Assembly: GCA_025769875.1 (NCBI GenBank)
Contig: JAGFNK010000932.1
Location: 1-18,151 of the forward strand
DNA from: Russula earlei
Taxonomy: Eukaryota; Basidiomycota; Agaricomycetes; Russulales; Russulaceae
Length of the DNA: 18,151 bases
Reading direction: 5' to 3'
The notes beneath the pieces were generated by a model. It was not told the DNA's origin. It saw nothing but the letters and a program-made list of their open reading frames with translations, and did no database searches. This document shows positions 1-9,078 of the stretch, piece by piece; the stretch's first letter is position 1, and each line of letters opens with the position of its first letter. Position numbers and translations under genes: made by a program.

Positions 1-179
1 GAGGAGGGAAGTGTCAGAGTGGTGATTTCAAGTGGCCCCTCTGTACCAGAGAGGCCAGATTAGGGAACAATTTTATTGGTAGGAGTTTGAGACATATATG
101 AGCAATGATATGGGGGTGAGGAATCAGAGGGTATCCTTCGCTGGACTTTTACAACCCATATGGCAGCAGGGTTCTTCTT
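1..179 (-). other. Element 1 sequence beyond the chromodomain
   Basis: This stretch continues past the element-1 chromodomain toward its unseen 3' LTR. One minus-strand frame contains MSQTPTNKIVP before a stop. It faintly recalls the Pro/Ser-rich start of the element-2 tail (MSSPAP at 12457), but it is too short and degraded to call homologous. No LTR end or polypurine tract is visible. Confidence 0.35.
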
Positions 180-345
180 CTGTGGTATTCCTCTATTAGT
201 CTAGACACTTGATGTTCTCTACCTGGCTCCCAAGAGTCATGGGCTTTGGAGTATCCTTCCCACCAGACTTGATACTCCAATTGTTTTCCTCCTTCCAGTT
301 CATCTCGAACCTAAAATCGTTGCTACTTTGTATTCTCTTCTCCTT
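180..345 (-). pseudogene. Chromodomain at the integrase C-terminus of element 1
   Basis: A minus-strand frame reads EYQVWWEGYSKAHDSWEPG, the core of a chromodomain, with the cage-forming Trp of the WEP motif kept (codon 230-232). The upstream strand (Y-K-V-A-T-I-L-G-S-R) is in another frame, so at least one indel lies inside. In chromoviruses this domain directs integration to particular chromatin, often marked by methylated histone H3. Confidence 0.8.
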
Positions 346-349
346 CCAC

Positions 350-1420
350 CAATTCTGCTTCTGGATTGGTGTAATTGGCCCCATGCTCCTTGGTTTCTTT
401 GTATGGTGTCAATAAGGACACATGAATGCATTATGGATCCTCCAGCAGTTATGGAGATCCAATCAGTACATCACAGGGCTGATCACTTCCATGATTTCAA
501 AGGGCCCATAACATTTTGGGCATAGGTTTCAACTGTAGGATGTGTCATTTTTAGGTTGGTACTGTCGAGCCATACCCTTTCTCCTTTCTGATAAGGTTGT
601 AAACTACTTCTTTGCTTCCACATTAGGGAAGCAATCTTTATTGCTTCTTGGGTCTGTGATTGCGCTTCCTGGATTCAGACTTTCCAATTGTCTATGCTTG
701 GTATCTTGCTTCCCTGATTTGGCTGGTGTGCTCTGGGCATAAAACCCATCCATAAGAAAGGGGACTGCTTTGTTGTCTCTGAAACATTAGAATTCATCAT
801 GTATTGCACCAGAGGCAGCCAGTCCACCCAGTTGTCTTGTTGGTGGTTGCAAAAGATCCTGAGTGACATTTCCATTGTCTGATTTGTCCTTTCTGATTTT
901 CCATCTGTCTGTGGATGGTAGGCAGTGCTGATATTCTGTTTGATATGCAGCTGGTCACAAAGTTCCCTAATAAACTTGGAACTTATTAGTTTGTCTCAAT
1001 CAGATATGATCCTGCTTGGTACTCCCACAAAGGGGAATATTCTGTCCTTGTAGAGCTGTGCTAGCTCTTCTGCATCCATCTCTTCCTTGCAAGGAAGCAG
1101 GATGATGCCTTTAGTGCAATCGTGGTTGGTGACAGTCAATATACTGTCATATCCTTTTGATTGGCAATTTGACCACAAAGTCCATGCTTACAGTTGAGAA
1201 GGGAGTATCCCCTTCTTCTGGTGGTATGGGATATAGGGGTGGTTGACTTGGATGAGTGTTTGACTTGTTACTTTGGCAAACTGCACATCCTTCCACATAT
1301 TGATCAACAAAATGCCTCCTGGTGGGCCACCAGTAGTATCACATCATTCCCAGTAATGTCTTAGCTTTCCCTGGGTGTCCTGCAGTGGGACTGTCATGAT
1401 ACTGTTCCAGTAACATCCTG
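350..1420 (-). pseudogene. Integrase of element 1
   Basis: Integrase would insert the cDNA. Visible on the minus strand are the tail of the zinc domain (GCAVCQ near 1265-1290), the first catalytic Asp in VSMDFVVKLP (about 1165-1195), the second in PSRIISD (just above 1000) and the Glu in HPQTDGKSERTNQ (about 870-910). The GPY/F-like module (SPVMY ... WRIHNAF) lies near 370-480. All three DDE residues are present, but the frame is broken by several stops and shifts. One is a TGA right after the second Asp, where the family has Arg (SDRD); a CGA to TGA change explains it. The chromodomain follows. Confidence 0.87.
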
Positions 1421-1601
1421 TGGGTCCCTTCATCACCTGTAACCACCAAGGCTTCATTCTTCCACCATAAGCTATGTCGCTTCTCCAGTCGGTGTCTCTG
1501 TACCCAATTGAAGTAACTTTAGTTGGTGTCTTTCTTCCCCTTGTTGGTTCTTTATCCATTCTTCTAATGCAGTTGTATGCATTACTCAAATAAAAAGGTG
1601 G

Positions 1602-2970
1602 TCAGGTAATGCGACCACTTCTTCTTTTTTCCCCTTGTCCATTGTCAAGGTCAGGTCTCCTGGACAGGGCATCTGCTTTATTCCTTGTCCCTGCCTGGTG
1701 TTTCAGTTCCAAGTCAAAGTCTGCCAAGAAGGTAATGTATCTTGCCACTTGACCATTTATATGCTGAGGGTGTCGGTAATGCAACAGGTTCACATGGTCT
1801 GTATAGACCACCACCTTGTGCTTTGCTCCCATGAGCAGATGCCTCCAGTACTTTAAGGCTCACACCATGGCTAAGAACTGTAGTTCTTTTCTGCTTGTTT
1901 CAAGGCTGCAGAGAAGTAACCTATTGGCCTTCTCTTTCCTTGTCCATCCTTCTGGAATAGCACTGCTCCAATAGCATAGTTGGACGTGTCTACTTCCAAT
2001 TCAAAGGGTTGCTCCTCATCAGGATGGAGCAGGATGGGGTCAGGAAGATACTATCTGGATAAGTCAGTTCCAGAGCATCTTTGCATTCTTGAGTCCATTC
2101 AAATGGTACTCCTTCTCTTTGTCAAGGCAATAATGGGTTGAGCAATCTGGCTGAACCCTCGAATGAAAGCCCTATTGTAGCTGAGGACTCCCATGACTTT
2201 GTGCACTTCATGCACATCCTTGATTTCCCTAGGCCAGTCCTGTGATTCCTCGGACCTTGGAGGCCTCAATCTTCATCTTCCCTTCGTCTATGTCCCAACC
2301 CAGCATGGTTAGTTTCCGCACCATGAACTGGCACTTCTTGGGTTTCAGGAAGTATGACTTCTTCTGCATCAGCATGAGTAGCTTCGCTGATACATTGCTC
2401 GTGGATTTCTAGTTGTTCAGGACTGTCCCCATGGCAATTCCAAAGTCATCCAGATAGTTGACAGTGTATTCTGCCCATCGGTCCAGCCAGTCACCAAGTC
2501 TCTTCTCATCAGCCTAGTAAAGAAGGCTGGTGCATTCTTGAGCCCGAAATACATGACATTGGGCAGGTAGGTTCCATATGGCATCTTGAAGGCTGCTTTC
2601 CAGCGATCTCCTTCTGCCAGTCGCACATTATCGTATTCCCATTGTATATTGAACTTGGAGAACACCTTCTTCCCTCAAAGTCTTTCCACCTCTTGTTCCA
2701 GATGTGGTAAAGGTTCATTGTCTCATCTGGTCCACTGATTTAGTTGTCGATAGTCTACAATTATCCTCTTCTCCTTTCTGTCCTTCTTGCCAATGAAGAA
2801 CACTGGAGATGTGTAGCTGGATGAACCTGGAGTGATGTATCACTTTTCTACTTCATCAGCTAGGAATTTCTTGAGGTATTCTCGTTCATCTCGTGTCAGG
2901 GGGTACACTTTGCAGTTTAGCTCCTTTGGTGCATCAGGTAACAGCTCTATCTGCATATCTGGTTCCCTTG
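1602..2970 (-). pseudogene. pol: Reverse transcriptase and RNase H of element 1
   Basis: The region would copy element RNA into DNA and degrade the template. Reading 3' to 5' on the plus strand, it shows the start of the RT palm (YTSPVFFIGKKD), then FSKFNIQW, KMPYGTYLPNVMYFGLKN and YLDD (2445-2456). RNase H follows, ending in VYTDHVNLLHYRHPQ and a typical ADALSRRPD tail (1602-1832). Two frames are needed around 2470, and many in-frame stops lie between about 2230 and 1850, so it is broken. The first catalytic Asp of RT, normally FDI or FDL, is Asn here (codon 2648-2650). That alone should abolish polymerisation. RT and RNase H are contiguous with the usual gypsy spacing, with integrase downstream. 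Confidence 0.88.
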
Positions 2971-3202
2971 GTGGTGGGAACCTCTGAGACTTCTCTTCTG
3001 AGAAGACATCTACAAAGTGGTGGAATCACTTTGGAACGTTGGCAAGGGGGTCCTCTCCTTCTTGTAGTTCGGCTGACTGTTGAGCCCATTTCTGAGTGAT
3101 ACTTGTCTTTTGCAGGTAAATGGCCTCCCCCTTCTTCAATTGTTGACTTTCAACTCTTGCTCACTTTTGGATATTTGTGACATAGAGATCCAGGTACTTG
3201 TA

Positions 3203-3657
3203 TCAAGCCATCTCAATCTGTACTGCTCCCTCCATCAGCCGTCCTTTCTTCCAGTTGATGGTAGTGTCAAATTCATATAGGAAGGGATATCCCAGGATGA
3301 CCCAATCCGTTCCTAAGTCTGTGAGATAAAACTTTTGCAAGCTCTCCTTCTCCTTGTATTGAATGCGAAGCCAGCAGTAATGGGTGAGTTCCTCTTGCTT
3401 CTTCTGGATTCCATCGACATTTTGTACTACCATGGGTTCATGTAGTTCTTGTTTCCCAATCTTCAGTCTTTCCCAAGCTGAGTGATCAATGAAGTTCTCA
3501 GTTGCTCCACTGTCTAGTAAAGCAGATTCCTCAGCCATCATGTGTGCAGTGATGAAAGTGAATGGGATATTCATAGCATTCAGTCTTCTAATGTACACTT
3601 GCAACACACTATTCTTCCTAAGCCGGGCCATCAACTTAGGTGTTCCTAAAAACCCTG
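3203..3657 (-). CDS. Retropepsin-like protease of element 1 (start of pol)
   Basis: This aspartic protease would process the Gag-Pol polyprotein. The open frame of about 143 residues contains the active-site motif LLDSGATENFID, with the catalytic Asp in DSGA at 3503-3514. It also has the second conserved retropepsin feature near the C-terminus (WVILGYPFLYEFD), as in gypsy proteases. There is no natural ATG at its front; the nearest candidate start is a TTG at 3634. Entry by -1 frameshifting from gag at 3649-3655 is therefore more likely than independent initiation. The frame stops at 3203, before the RT region, where intact relatives would continue into RT, so the pol polyprotein is broken here. 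This is the best-preserved single piece of element-1 pol. Confidence 0.85.
3649..3655 (-). promoter_or_regulatory. Candidate -1 ribosomal frameshift site between gag and pol
   Basis: On the minus strand the gag frame reads CAG GGT TTT TAG. The heptamer G GGT TTT fits the X XXY YYZ rule for tandem -1 slippage and directly precedes the gag stop. Slipping one base back gives GGG TTT TTA GGA and continues without a stop into the protease frame, which is open from here to 3203. A -1 shift between gag and pol is common in Ty3/gypsy elements. I have not tested for a downstream pseudoknot. Confidence 0.7.
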
Positions 3658-4340
3658 TTCCATCAGTTCTTCCAGTAAGTCCTCCTTCTGTTTGGTGGAC
3701 ATCTTCTTTGTGGATGCAGAGGAGGAGCTCTTGTTGTAGGTAGGAGGGGGAGATGTGGATCGTCCAGAGACAGTGCTCTTGTTTCCACTGTCCCCTGAGT
3801 CATCCTCCTTCTCTGTTTCCAGAGCCCGAGCCTTTCCTTTGTCCCTTGGGTTACTTGATTTCTTCTTGACTCTGTCCTTGTCAGGACAGTTCTGGCTAAT
3901 ATGCCCTGCCTTTTTGCAGATGAAGAATTTTCCTTCTGCTGGCAGTTTCTTCTTCTCCTCTGTCAGAGGAGGACAATGCTTGGTCTTTGCTGCATCAGTG
4001 GATACCAAGTCCACTTCCATAGCATTGGGGTCTCTGTGGTTTCGCCTTTTACCCTCCTTTAGGAATCTCATGCAATTTTCTCTGGTGGTCAACAATCCAC
4101 CTACAGAGCTGATATTAGCTTTCATAAGCTGGTCTCTGGCTTGTTCTTCCCTGGCAGCATTGATCCATGCTCATAGGTCATTGATGGCAGGTATGTCTCT
4201 GACTTGTTGATTGTAAATTCCTCGCACCAGACAGGTGATCAGTCCAGCTTTATATGCTTTGACTGCTCCTTGTGAATTCTGATCCCATCCTGCTTTACTG
4301 AGCAGAATAAGAAACTTGCTGGTGTAATCATCCAGCGATG

Positions 4341-4961
4341 TGTTAAGGCTCCAAAGTGCCTTAAATAAGATCAATGGTCATGTCTATAAACGTGTCCTAC
4401 CAATGCAGATATGCTTGAGTCAAGCAAGCAATACTCATGGAGGGGAAGGAGTGTTAGATCCTTCTGGAGTATGGCAACAAGATGAGAGGGGCTCTGCAGT
4501 TGGGGTATGAGTCAACTGTTTGGGATTGGAAAACTAAGTCAAGCTTAGGGCTCAACTGCTACAAACTGGGGGCTTTATATAGCCTTACAGGGATAAGGTT
4601 CGTGCTACTGTAGTACTGGTTGGTGCTATAGAAGCAAAAGGCAGCTCATAGAAGCAATGTTGCTTCTATGCAAACGATCTTGGTGCTGGAAGCATTAAGT
4701 GCTTCCCTAGTAGCAATCTTGGTGTCATAAGTACTTTCCCAATCAAAGAAGCGACATATGTGGTGGTACAGGAACATCTGGGACAGAAGCAATGCTACTC
4801 ATTGCTTCTTCAACACATCTTCAGAAAGATACGATCAACGCGTTCCGAATGCAATATCAACGGACATAAACGGTCAAGATCTGATGCACACATGATGCAA
4901 ACAATGCAGTCCATAGTTCAGGTGTTCCAGCATCTTCTAGACCCCAAACCACTTGGTAACA
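4341..4961 (-). mobile_element. Solo LTR, family A, inserted in gag
   Basis: This is a 621-bp sequence starting TGTTAAGG and ending GGTAACA, so the ends are inverted TGTTA/TAACA. It is flanked by an exact 5-bp repeat, CGATG (4336-4340 and 4962-4966), and matches the element-1 5' LTR (7418-8036) along its whole length in the same orientation. Removing it plus one repeat restores the gag frame. No internal region is present, so it is a solo LTR left after LTR-LTR recombination. It is an insertion of a family-A element into another family-A element. Confidence 0.96.
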
Positions 4962-6315
4962 CGATGCTGCTTTAGACATGGACAATTGCTGTAGCTCCAT
5001 GAAAGTGTCTTCAGGCTCTGTGGTGTCTTTGAATTCTCTGAAGAAATCATCCACAAATTCGGTCCAAAAGAGCATGTCAGTTGGATCCAGCTGCACAGGT
5101 GCATAGGGCGATGGCAGGTCCCCATTCCTTTTTGCTTCTACCAGGTTCATTTGGTTGACCACCCATTCATGCACTTTCCCTCCTTTGATGTAGGTGAGAG
5201 CTAAGGCTACTCTTTTCATTGGAATAGTCATGGTTGGGTTGTCATTGTTAAGCAAATTCCATAGGTTGAAATCTTGGACAAAGTACTTCGTCTTCTTTCT
5301 GTCTCCTTTAAAGACTTCAGGAGGGTCTCCTTTCAGAGATCCATTGCCTCCATGTGGGCCTGGTGCCAGTTGGGGAGCCAGGTTTGCTCCTGGTCCTACA
5401 GGAGGTGCTGCAGGTGGTCCTCCTGCTGGAGGGCCTCCTCCTTGTGGGCCTCCTCCTGGTGCTGGTGGACCTGTGGGTCCAAAAGAGACTCCTCCACCTC
5501 CAGGTGGTCCTCCTGCACCAGGTGGACCACCTCCAGGGTTTACTACAATAGTAGGCCCTGTTCTTCCACCTGCTGTCTGGGTGGCAATAGTGGCTGTCTG
5601 TGTCACTGCAATGGTAGCCATTTTGACTGATTCTTCTGGTTCCTCAACTATTGTTGGTTCAATGGGTGAGATGTGTACTGTCTGCTCCAATCTTTCAGCT
5701 AGCTCCAATACTTCTGGTGCTTCTGCTTTCTGGTCTGTAGTCAGATGGTCTGACTTCTCTGTTTCTCCACTTGATGACTTTTGTATCAATGGCACTGTGT
5801 TGTCTACTACTGGGCTTCTGGGTTCCCAATGAGTAGTATAAGGATCTGTCTTGATTCCTACACCTAGAACCTTATATTTGTTGATGTCTTCGTCCTCTTC
5901 TGTGTAAGGACATCCTTTGTGGTAGTTGATGAAGTACCACTGATCATTGATATATTTGCAAGGAAGGTAGGTTCCTCTATATTGGACCTCATATCTGTTA
6001 GGTCCTTCTTGGTCTGCCAAACACCAGATGGCAGTCCCTTTGATTCCTGAGGGTAGATCATCTCTCACTCTAGGCTTTAACCAACCAAATTTGGTTCCTT
6101 GCTTCGATTTCTGGTTGAACTTTACACATATGCAATGTTCTCCTTTGATCTCCAGTTTGTCTGCTTGCCACTGCCTTTCCTAGGGAGTAGGGACTTGTGT
6201 GCCTGCTTACCACTGTCTATGCTAATGACAGTAGGGGTCTTTACAGAAGTATGCGTGTGTCTAACCATGCTGCTTGTCGAGAGTCACATAGTACACCTTC
6301 TTCTTGTTGTGGAGA

Positions 6316-7277
6316 TGTCATGAACCATTCTCCGGAGAGGGCCCTTGAAGGACCCTTCCTTATAGGAGGAAACCCAGCCTCTATGGTGTCACCCTGTTCA
6401 CACGAGCAAAAGGGGTGAGTAGAGGTGTCCACAATATCGCGCACGCATTGTTGCGCGAGCGATTCTCAGCACAATCGACATACAGCAAGCCCCACTTAAA
6501 GGCAACCCTTCTAGCAACAAAAGACAGCATTAGGGCCTTCCTAAGGACCCTTTGGAACGACCCTAGGAACTCTACAATAGGTACTAACCTGGTATCAAAG
6601 GCCCTACAACGCGTCATTAGACCAACTCTAATAACTATAGAACGAACTATAAGGCAACACTAAGGACCTTAATAGAACTATTAGGGTCGACTCTAAGGAC
6701 CCTAATAGAACTATATAAGGGCCTTATAAGATGTCACTATTCCCTAACCAAACTACAAGTCCTCGAATGACCGGCCCTAAACTAACTAACAGGAAATGAG
6801 TCAGGTGCTTGCATGTGCACTAAAACAGTGAACACGTGAACAATGGAAGTTCTTACTCATCAAGAAGAGTCTTCTTACTCAGCAGCTTACTGAGCATGAC
6901 TGAGCATGCTCAGTAAGCATCCTCCAACTTCTTACTCATCACTCTATTGTGCTTGATAACAAGGTTATGACTTGTTCCCTATTTAGCAGTTCTCTTGTAG
7001 TATATAAGCGCTCAATAAAGTAGCGGACAGTCCTCAGACTGTCCATTTGTTTACGGCACTCTCCATCCCTGGGATACTCCTTTAAGGACCATCCCCTTGT
7101 GACTATCCTGGCCTCTTCCCTGCGTGACTGCTCTACTCTCACAGTAACAATACCTCTCTGGTATTTGTTACTACTCTGGACTCTACTCCTTGCCCACGCG
7201 GTCTTGGACGTCTATCGACTTGTCTTCGAGCTTATCCCTCGCTCTTGAACTGGATAGTTCAACAGTGAGTCTTGACA
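6316..7277 (+). mobile_element. Solo LTR B1 in the element-1 leader
   Basis: A 962-bp LTR starting TGTCATGAACC and ending GTCTTGACA, flanked by exact GGAGA repeats (6311-6315 and 7278-7282). No internal region is attached. A TATA box (TATATAAG, 7001-7008) followed by CTCAATAAAG gives the plus orientation. It also contains a 14-bp inverted repeat with a 6-nt loop (6885-6918) and a second TATATAAGG near 6713. It is richer in CpG than the related LTR at 9079, so it looks like the younger copy. Confidence 0.95.
7001..7044 (+). promoter_or_regulatory. LTR B core promoter and 5'-end hairpin
   Basis: TATATAAG at 7001 is followed 24 nt later by a 7-bp stem, GGACAGT (7025-7031) and ACTGTCC (7038-7044), with a 6-nt loop. 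The older copy at 9769-9812 keeps six of the seven pairs. The position matches the hairpins in LTR families A and C. Confidence 0.55.
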
Positions 7278-7405
7278 GGAGAGGTCTGTATAGATTCTCT
7301 CCTTTGACTACTTCAGTGTAGGTAGCTGACTGGATGATGACTAGATCCTAGTCCTAAGGCTTCCTGCCTAATTCTGGTTCACTTTCACAGCAATGTCTGT
7401 GATAG

Positions 7406-7417
7406 AAGCTCAACTTA
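7406..7417 (-). promoter_or_regulatory. Primer-binding site of element 1, self-priming type
   Basis: Directly next to the LTR end, the minus strand reads TAAGTTGAGCTT. This is the exact 12-nt reverse complement of AAGCTCAACTTA inside the same LTR (plus coordinates 7612-7623), about 33 nt downstream of its TATA box. I see no match to a tRNA 3' end (no TGG adjacent to the LTR). This is the Tf1/sushi arrangement, in which the element's own RNA 5' region primes minus-strand synthesis. Confidence 0.75.
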
Positions 7418-8036
7418 TGTTAAGGCTCCAAAGTGCCTTAAATAAGATCAATGGTTGCGTCTATGAACGTGTCCTACCAATGCGGATATGCTTGAGTCAA
7501 GCAAGCAATACTCGTGGAGAGGAAGGAGTGTTAGATCCTTCTGGAGTATGGCAACAAGATGAGAGGGGCTCTGCAGATGGGGTAGGAGTCAACTGTTTGG
7601 GATTGGCAAACTAAGTTGAGCTTAAGGCTCAACTGCTACAAACTGGGGGCTTTATATAGCCCACAGGGATAAGGTTCGTGCTACTGTAGTACTGGTCAGT
7701 GCTATAGAAGCAAAGGTGGCTCATAAAAGCAATAGTTGCTTCTGTGTAAACAATCTCAGTGCTGGAAGCATTAAGTGCTTCCCTAGTAGCAATCTCGGTG
7801 TCATAAGTACTTTCCCAATCAGGGAAGCAACATATGTGGCAGTACAGGAACATCTGGGACAGAAGCAATGCTACTCATTGCTTCTTCTATACATCTTCAG
7901 AAAGAACAATCAATGCGTTCAGAACGCGATATCAACAGACATAAATGGTCAAGATCTGATGCACACATAACTGATACGAGGCAGTCCATAGTTCAGGTGT
8001 TCCAGCATCTTCTGGACCCCAAACCACTCAGTAACA
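7418..8036 (-). mobile_element. 5' LTR of element 1, family A
   Basis: A 619-bp LTR with ends TGTTAAGG and AGTAACA on the plus strand. It lacks a 5-bp repeat on its two flanks (ACTTA versus ATGGG), as expected for one LTR of a complete element. The inner side carries a primer-binding site and the leader leading to gag. On the minus strand it has a TATA box (TATATAAA, 7651-7658), then a 7-bp-stem hairpin 25 nt downstream. The U3 part holds many copies of GAAGCA/TGCTTC in both directions. It matches the solo LTR in gag, with transitions scattered along it. Confidence 0.92.
7615..7658 (-). promoter_or_regulatory. LTR A core promoter and RNA 5'-end hairpin
   Basis: On the minus strand the TATA box (7658-7651) is followed 25 nt later by GTTGAGCCTTAAGCTCAAC (7633-7615), a 7-bp stem with a 5-nt loop. 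The 3' arm plus CTTA is the sequence complementary to the primer-binding site. In the decayed copy within gag (4538-4556) the stem is still fully pairable through two G-U pairs. Confidence 0.65.
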
Positions 8037-8447
8037 ATGGGGACCCTAGAAATGGCCAAATTGTTTTTATGACATGCCTTCCCATGGACTGGGGCTCCAT
8101 CCAAAATCATCTCCAATTGTGACTCCCACTTCACCTCCAACCTGTTTCAAGAAGTTTCCCAAATCCTCAGAATCAATCAAAATCTAAGTACCACCTATCA
8201 CCCCCAAACTGATGGGCAATCAGAAATCACCAATCAAACCCTAGAAATGTACCTATGCATCTACACAGGAGAGAAACAAGAAGAATGGGCACACTGGCTC
8301 CCCATAGCTCAGTACCACTTTGATGCTCACAAGTCCACCACCACCAAGAAAACCCCCTACAAATTACTCGTAGGCTTCAATCCACAAGGACTTGGCACCC
8401 AATTGAAGTCCAAATTCCAGGAATTAAGGAAAGACTCCAAGCTTTGA
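8037..8447 (+). pseudogene. pol: Integrase core of element 2, 5'-truncated
   Basis: The frame starts abruptly at the end of the element-1 LTR and reads into the integrase core: GAPSKIISNCDSHFTSNLF, then LSTTYHPQTDGQSEITNQ, then a GFNPQ stretch. The conserved Glu is present (codon 8223-8225). The second catalytic Asp, family motif SD, is Asn (8115-8117), and a TGA interrupts at 8070-8072. A one-base shift near 8425-8447 carries the reading into the next frame (8444-9058). The rest of integrase and the upstream pol genes are missing here; if element 1 simply inserted, they should lie beyond its other LTR, left of position 1. It resembles element-1 integrase but is clearly a different family. 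Confidence 0.88.
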
Positions 8448-9058
8448 AGGACATGCAGGAGTCAGCCCAAGAGGCTATGAAAAGGACAGAAGACAATTGG
8501 GTAAAAGAGACTAAGTTCAAGGGGTTAAAAGAAGGACAGATGGTCTGGTTTGAGGGGACTAATCTAAAAACCCCCCATCAGTTTCAGAAGTTCTGCCCCA
8601 AACAGTTCAGCCCTTTTGTCATCACCAAGAAAGTTTCCCATATTGTCTACCAACCTCCCCAATGGAACATTCATAATGTGTTTCATGCCTCCCTTCTTTC
8701 CCCGGTCACTGAAACAGTCAAACATGGACCCAACTTTACTGAACCTCCACCTGACCTCCTTTCAGGAGAGTACAAAGTCGAGAAGGTTACCACTCAACAT
8801 ACCCACAGAAACCAACTCCAATACAGAGTCTGGTGGAAGGGATACTCTGCAGCAGAAGACACCGGGGAGCCCCTCTCAAACCTTAAAAACACACAAGATG
8901 CTATCACTACCTTTCATTTACAACAACCCACCAAACTCCATGTTATGTCTACTACTGACTCTGATCCTGCAGAATCCCATCATTCAGGCGAGAACCTAGA
9001 CAACTTGGAACATCAATTTCAAGGACTTACAATACCACAATGTACATTACTCCCCTGA
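8444..9058 (+). pseudogene. pol: Integrase C-terminus and chromodomain of element 2
   Basis: The 204-codon frame continues the integrase. It has a helical linker, the GPY/F-like module (QFSPFVITKKVSHIVYQPP, near 8600-8665, then WNIHNVFHASLL) and a chromodomain (VEKVTTQHTHRNQLQYRVW ... YSAAEDTGEP, near 8775-8930). The Trp of the usual TWEP motif is Gly (GGG, 8864-8866), which should weaken methyl-lysine binding. The frame ends in TGA at 9056-9058, but the same frame stays open afterwards and resumes past two later insertions, so this stop may not be the ancestral end. Confidence 0.88.
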
Positions 9059-9078
9059 GTCAATTCACATAATCCCCC

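Larger units (their letters stand above)
3646..6068 (-). pseudogene. gag: gag of element 1, split by a solo LTR
   Basis: This would encode the capsid/nucleocapsid protein that packages element RNA. The first block (6068 to 4962) has an N-terminal region of unknown fold, an acidic/Thr-rich stretch, a Gly/Pro-rich linker (roughly 5380-5545) and a gypsy-type capsid domain. A solo LTR with one CGATG repeat then intervenes; deleting it rejoins the frame exactly (Ala-Ala-Ser then Leu-Asp-Asp-Tyr). The second block (4340 to 3646) has one in-frame TGA at 4168-4170, where an Arg CGA is plausible, and a zinc knuckle near 3886-3929. The first Cys of that knuckle is replaced by Phe (codon 3925-3927), so zinc binding should be lost. 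The frame is open back to about 6180 without an ATG; 6068 is a GTG, so the true start is uncertain. About 599 codons remain after removing the LTR. It ends with a TAG at 3646-3648, preceded by a slippery heptamer. Confidence 0.85.
6069..7417 (-). other. 5' untranslated leader of element 1, split by a solo LTR
   Basis: The leader consists of 7278-7417 next to the 5' LTR and 6069-6315 next to gag, separated by the family-B solo LTR (6316-7277). The two pieces join cleanly once the LTR and one GGAGA are removed. The gag-proximal part is open in the gag frame back to about 6180 (includes EIKGEHCICVKFNQ), so part of it may be coding. No other gene is visible in it. Confidence 0.7.
1..8036 (-). mobile_element. 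Element 1: Ty3/gypsy chromovirus, 3' end off-window, decayed
   Basis: Read on the minus strand, the parts come in chromovirus order: 5' LTR (7418-8036), primer-binding site (7406-7417), leader, gag with a zinc-knuckle remnant, retropepsin, reverse transcriptase with YLDD, RNase H, integrase and a chromodomain near 180-345. Position 1 lies beyond the chromodomain but no 3' LTR or polypurine tract is reached, so the element runs off the left edge. It is interrupted by two solo LTRs (4341-4961 and 6316-7277). Many frameshifts and in-frame stops make it non-autonomous. The sequence just outside the 5' LTR (8037-8041, ATGGG) should be one half of its target-site duplication; the other half is outside the window. 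It sits within the integrase of element 2. The self-priming signal plus chromodomain place it nearest the Tf1/sushi group; this is inference from motifs, not from a tree. Confidence 0.9.

Noticed and set aside
3755..4210. Plus-strand frame of 151 codons
   Set aside because: Antisense shadow of the gag nucleocapsid region, which has a zinc-knuckle remnant in its own frame.
5194..5832. Open frame of 212 codons on the plus strand, opposite gag
   Set aside because: It mirrors the Gly/Pro-rich linker of gag on the other strand; low complexity and no domain.
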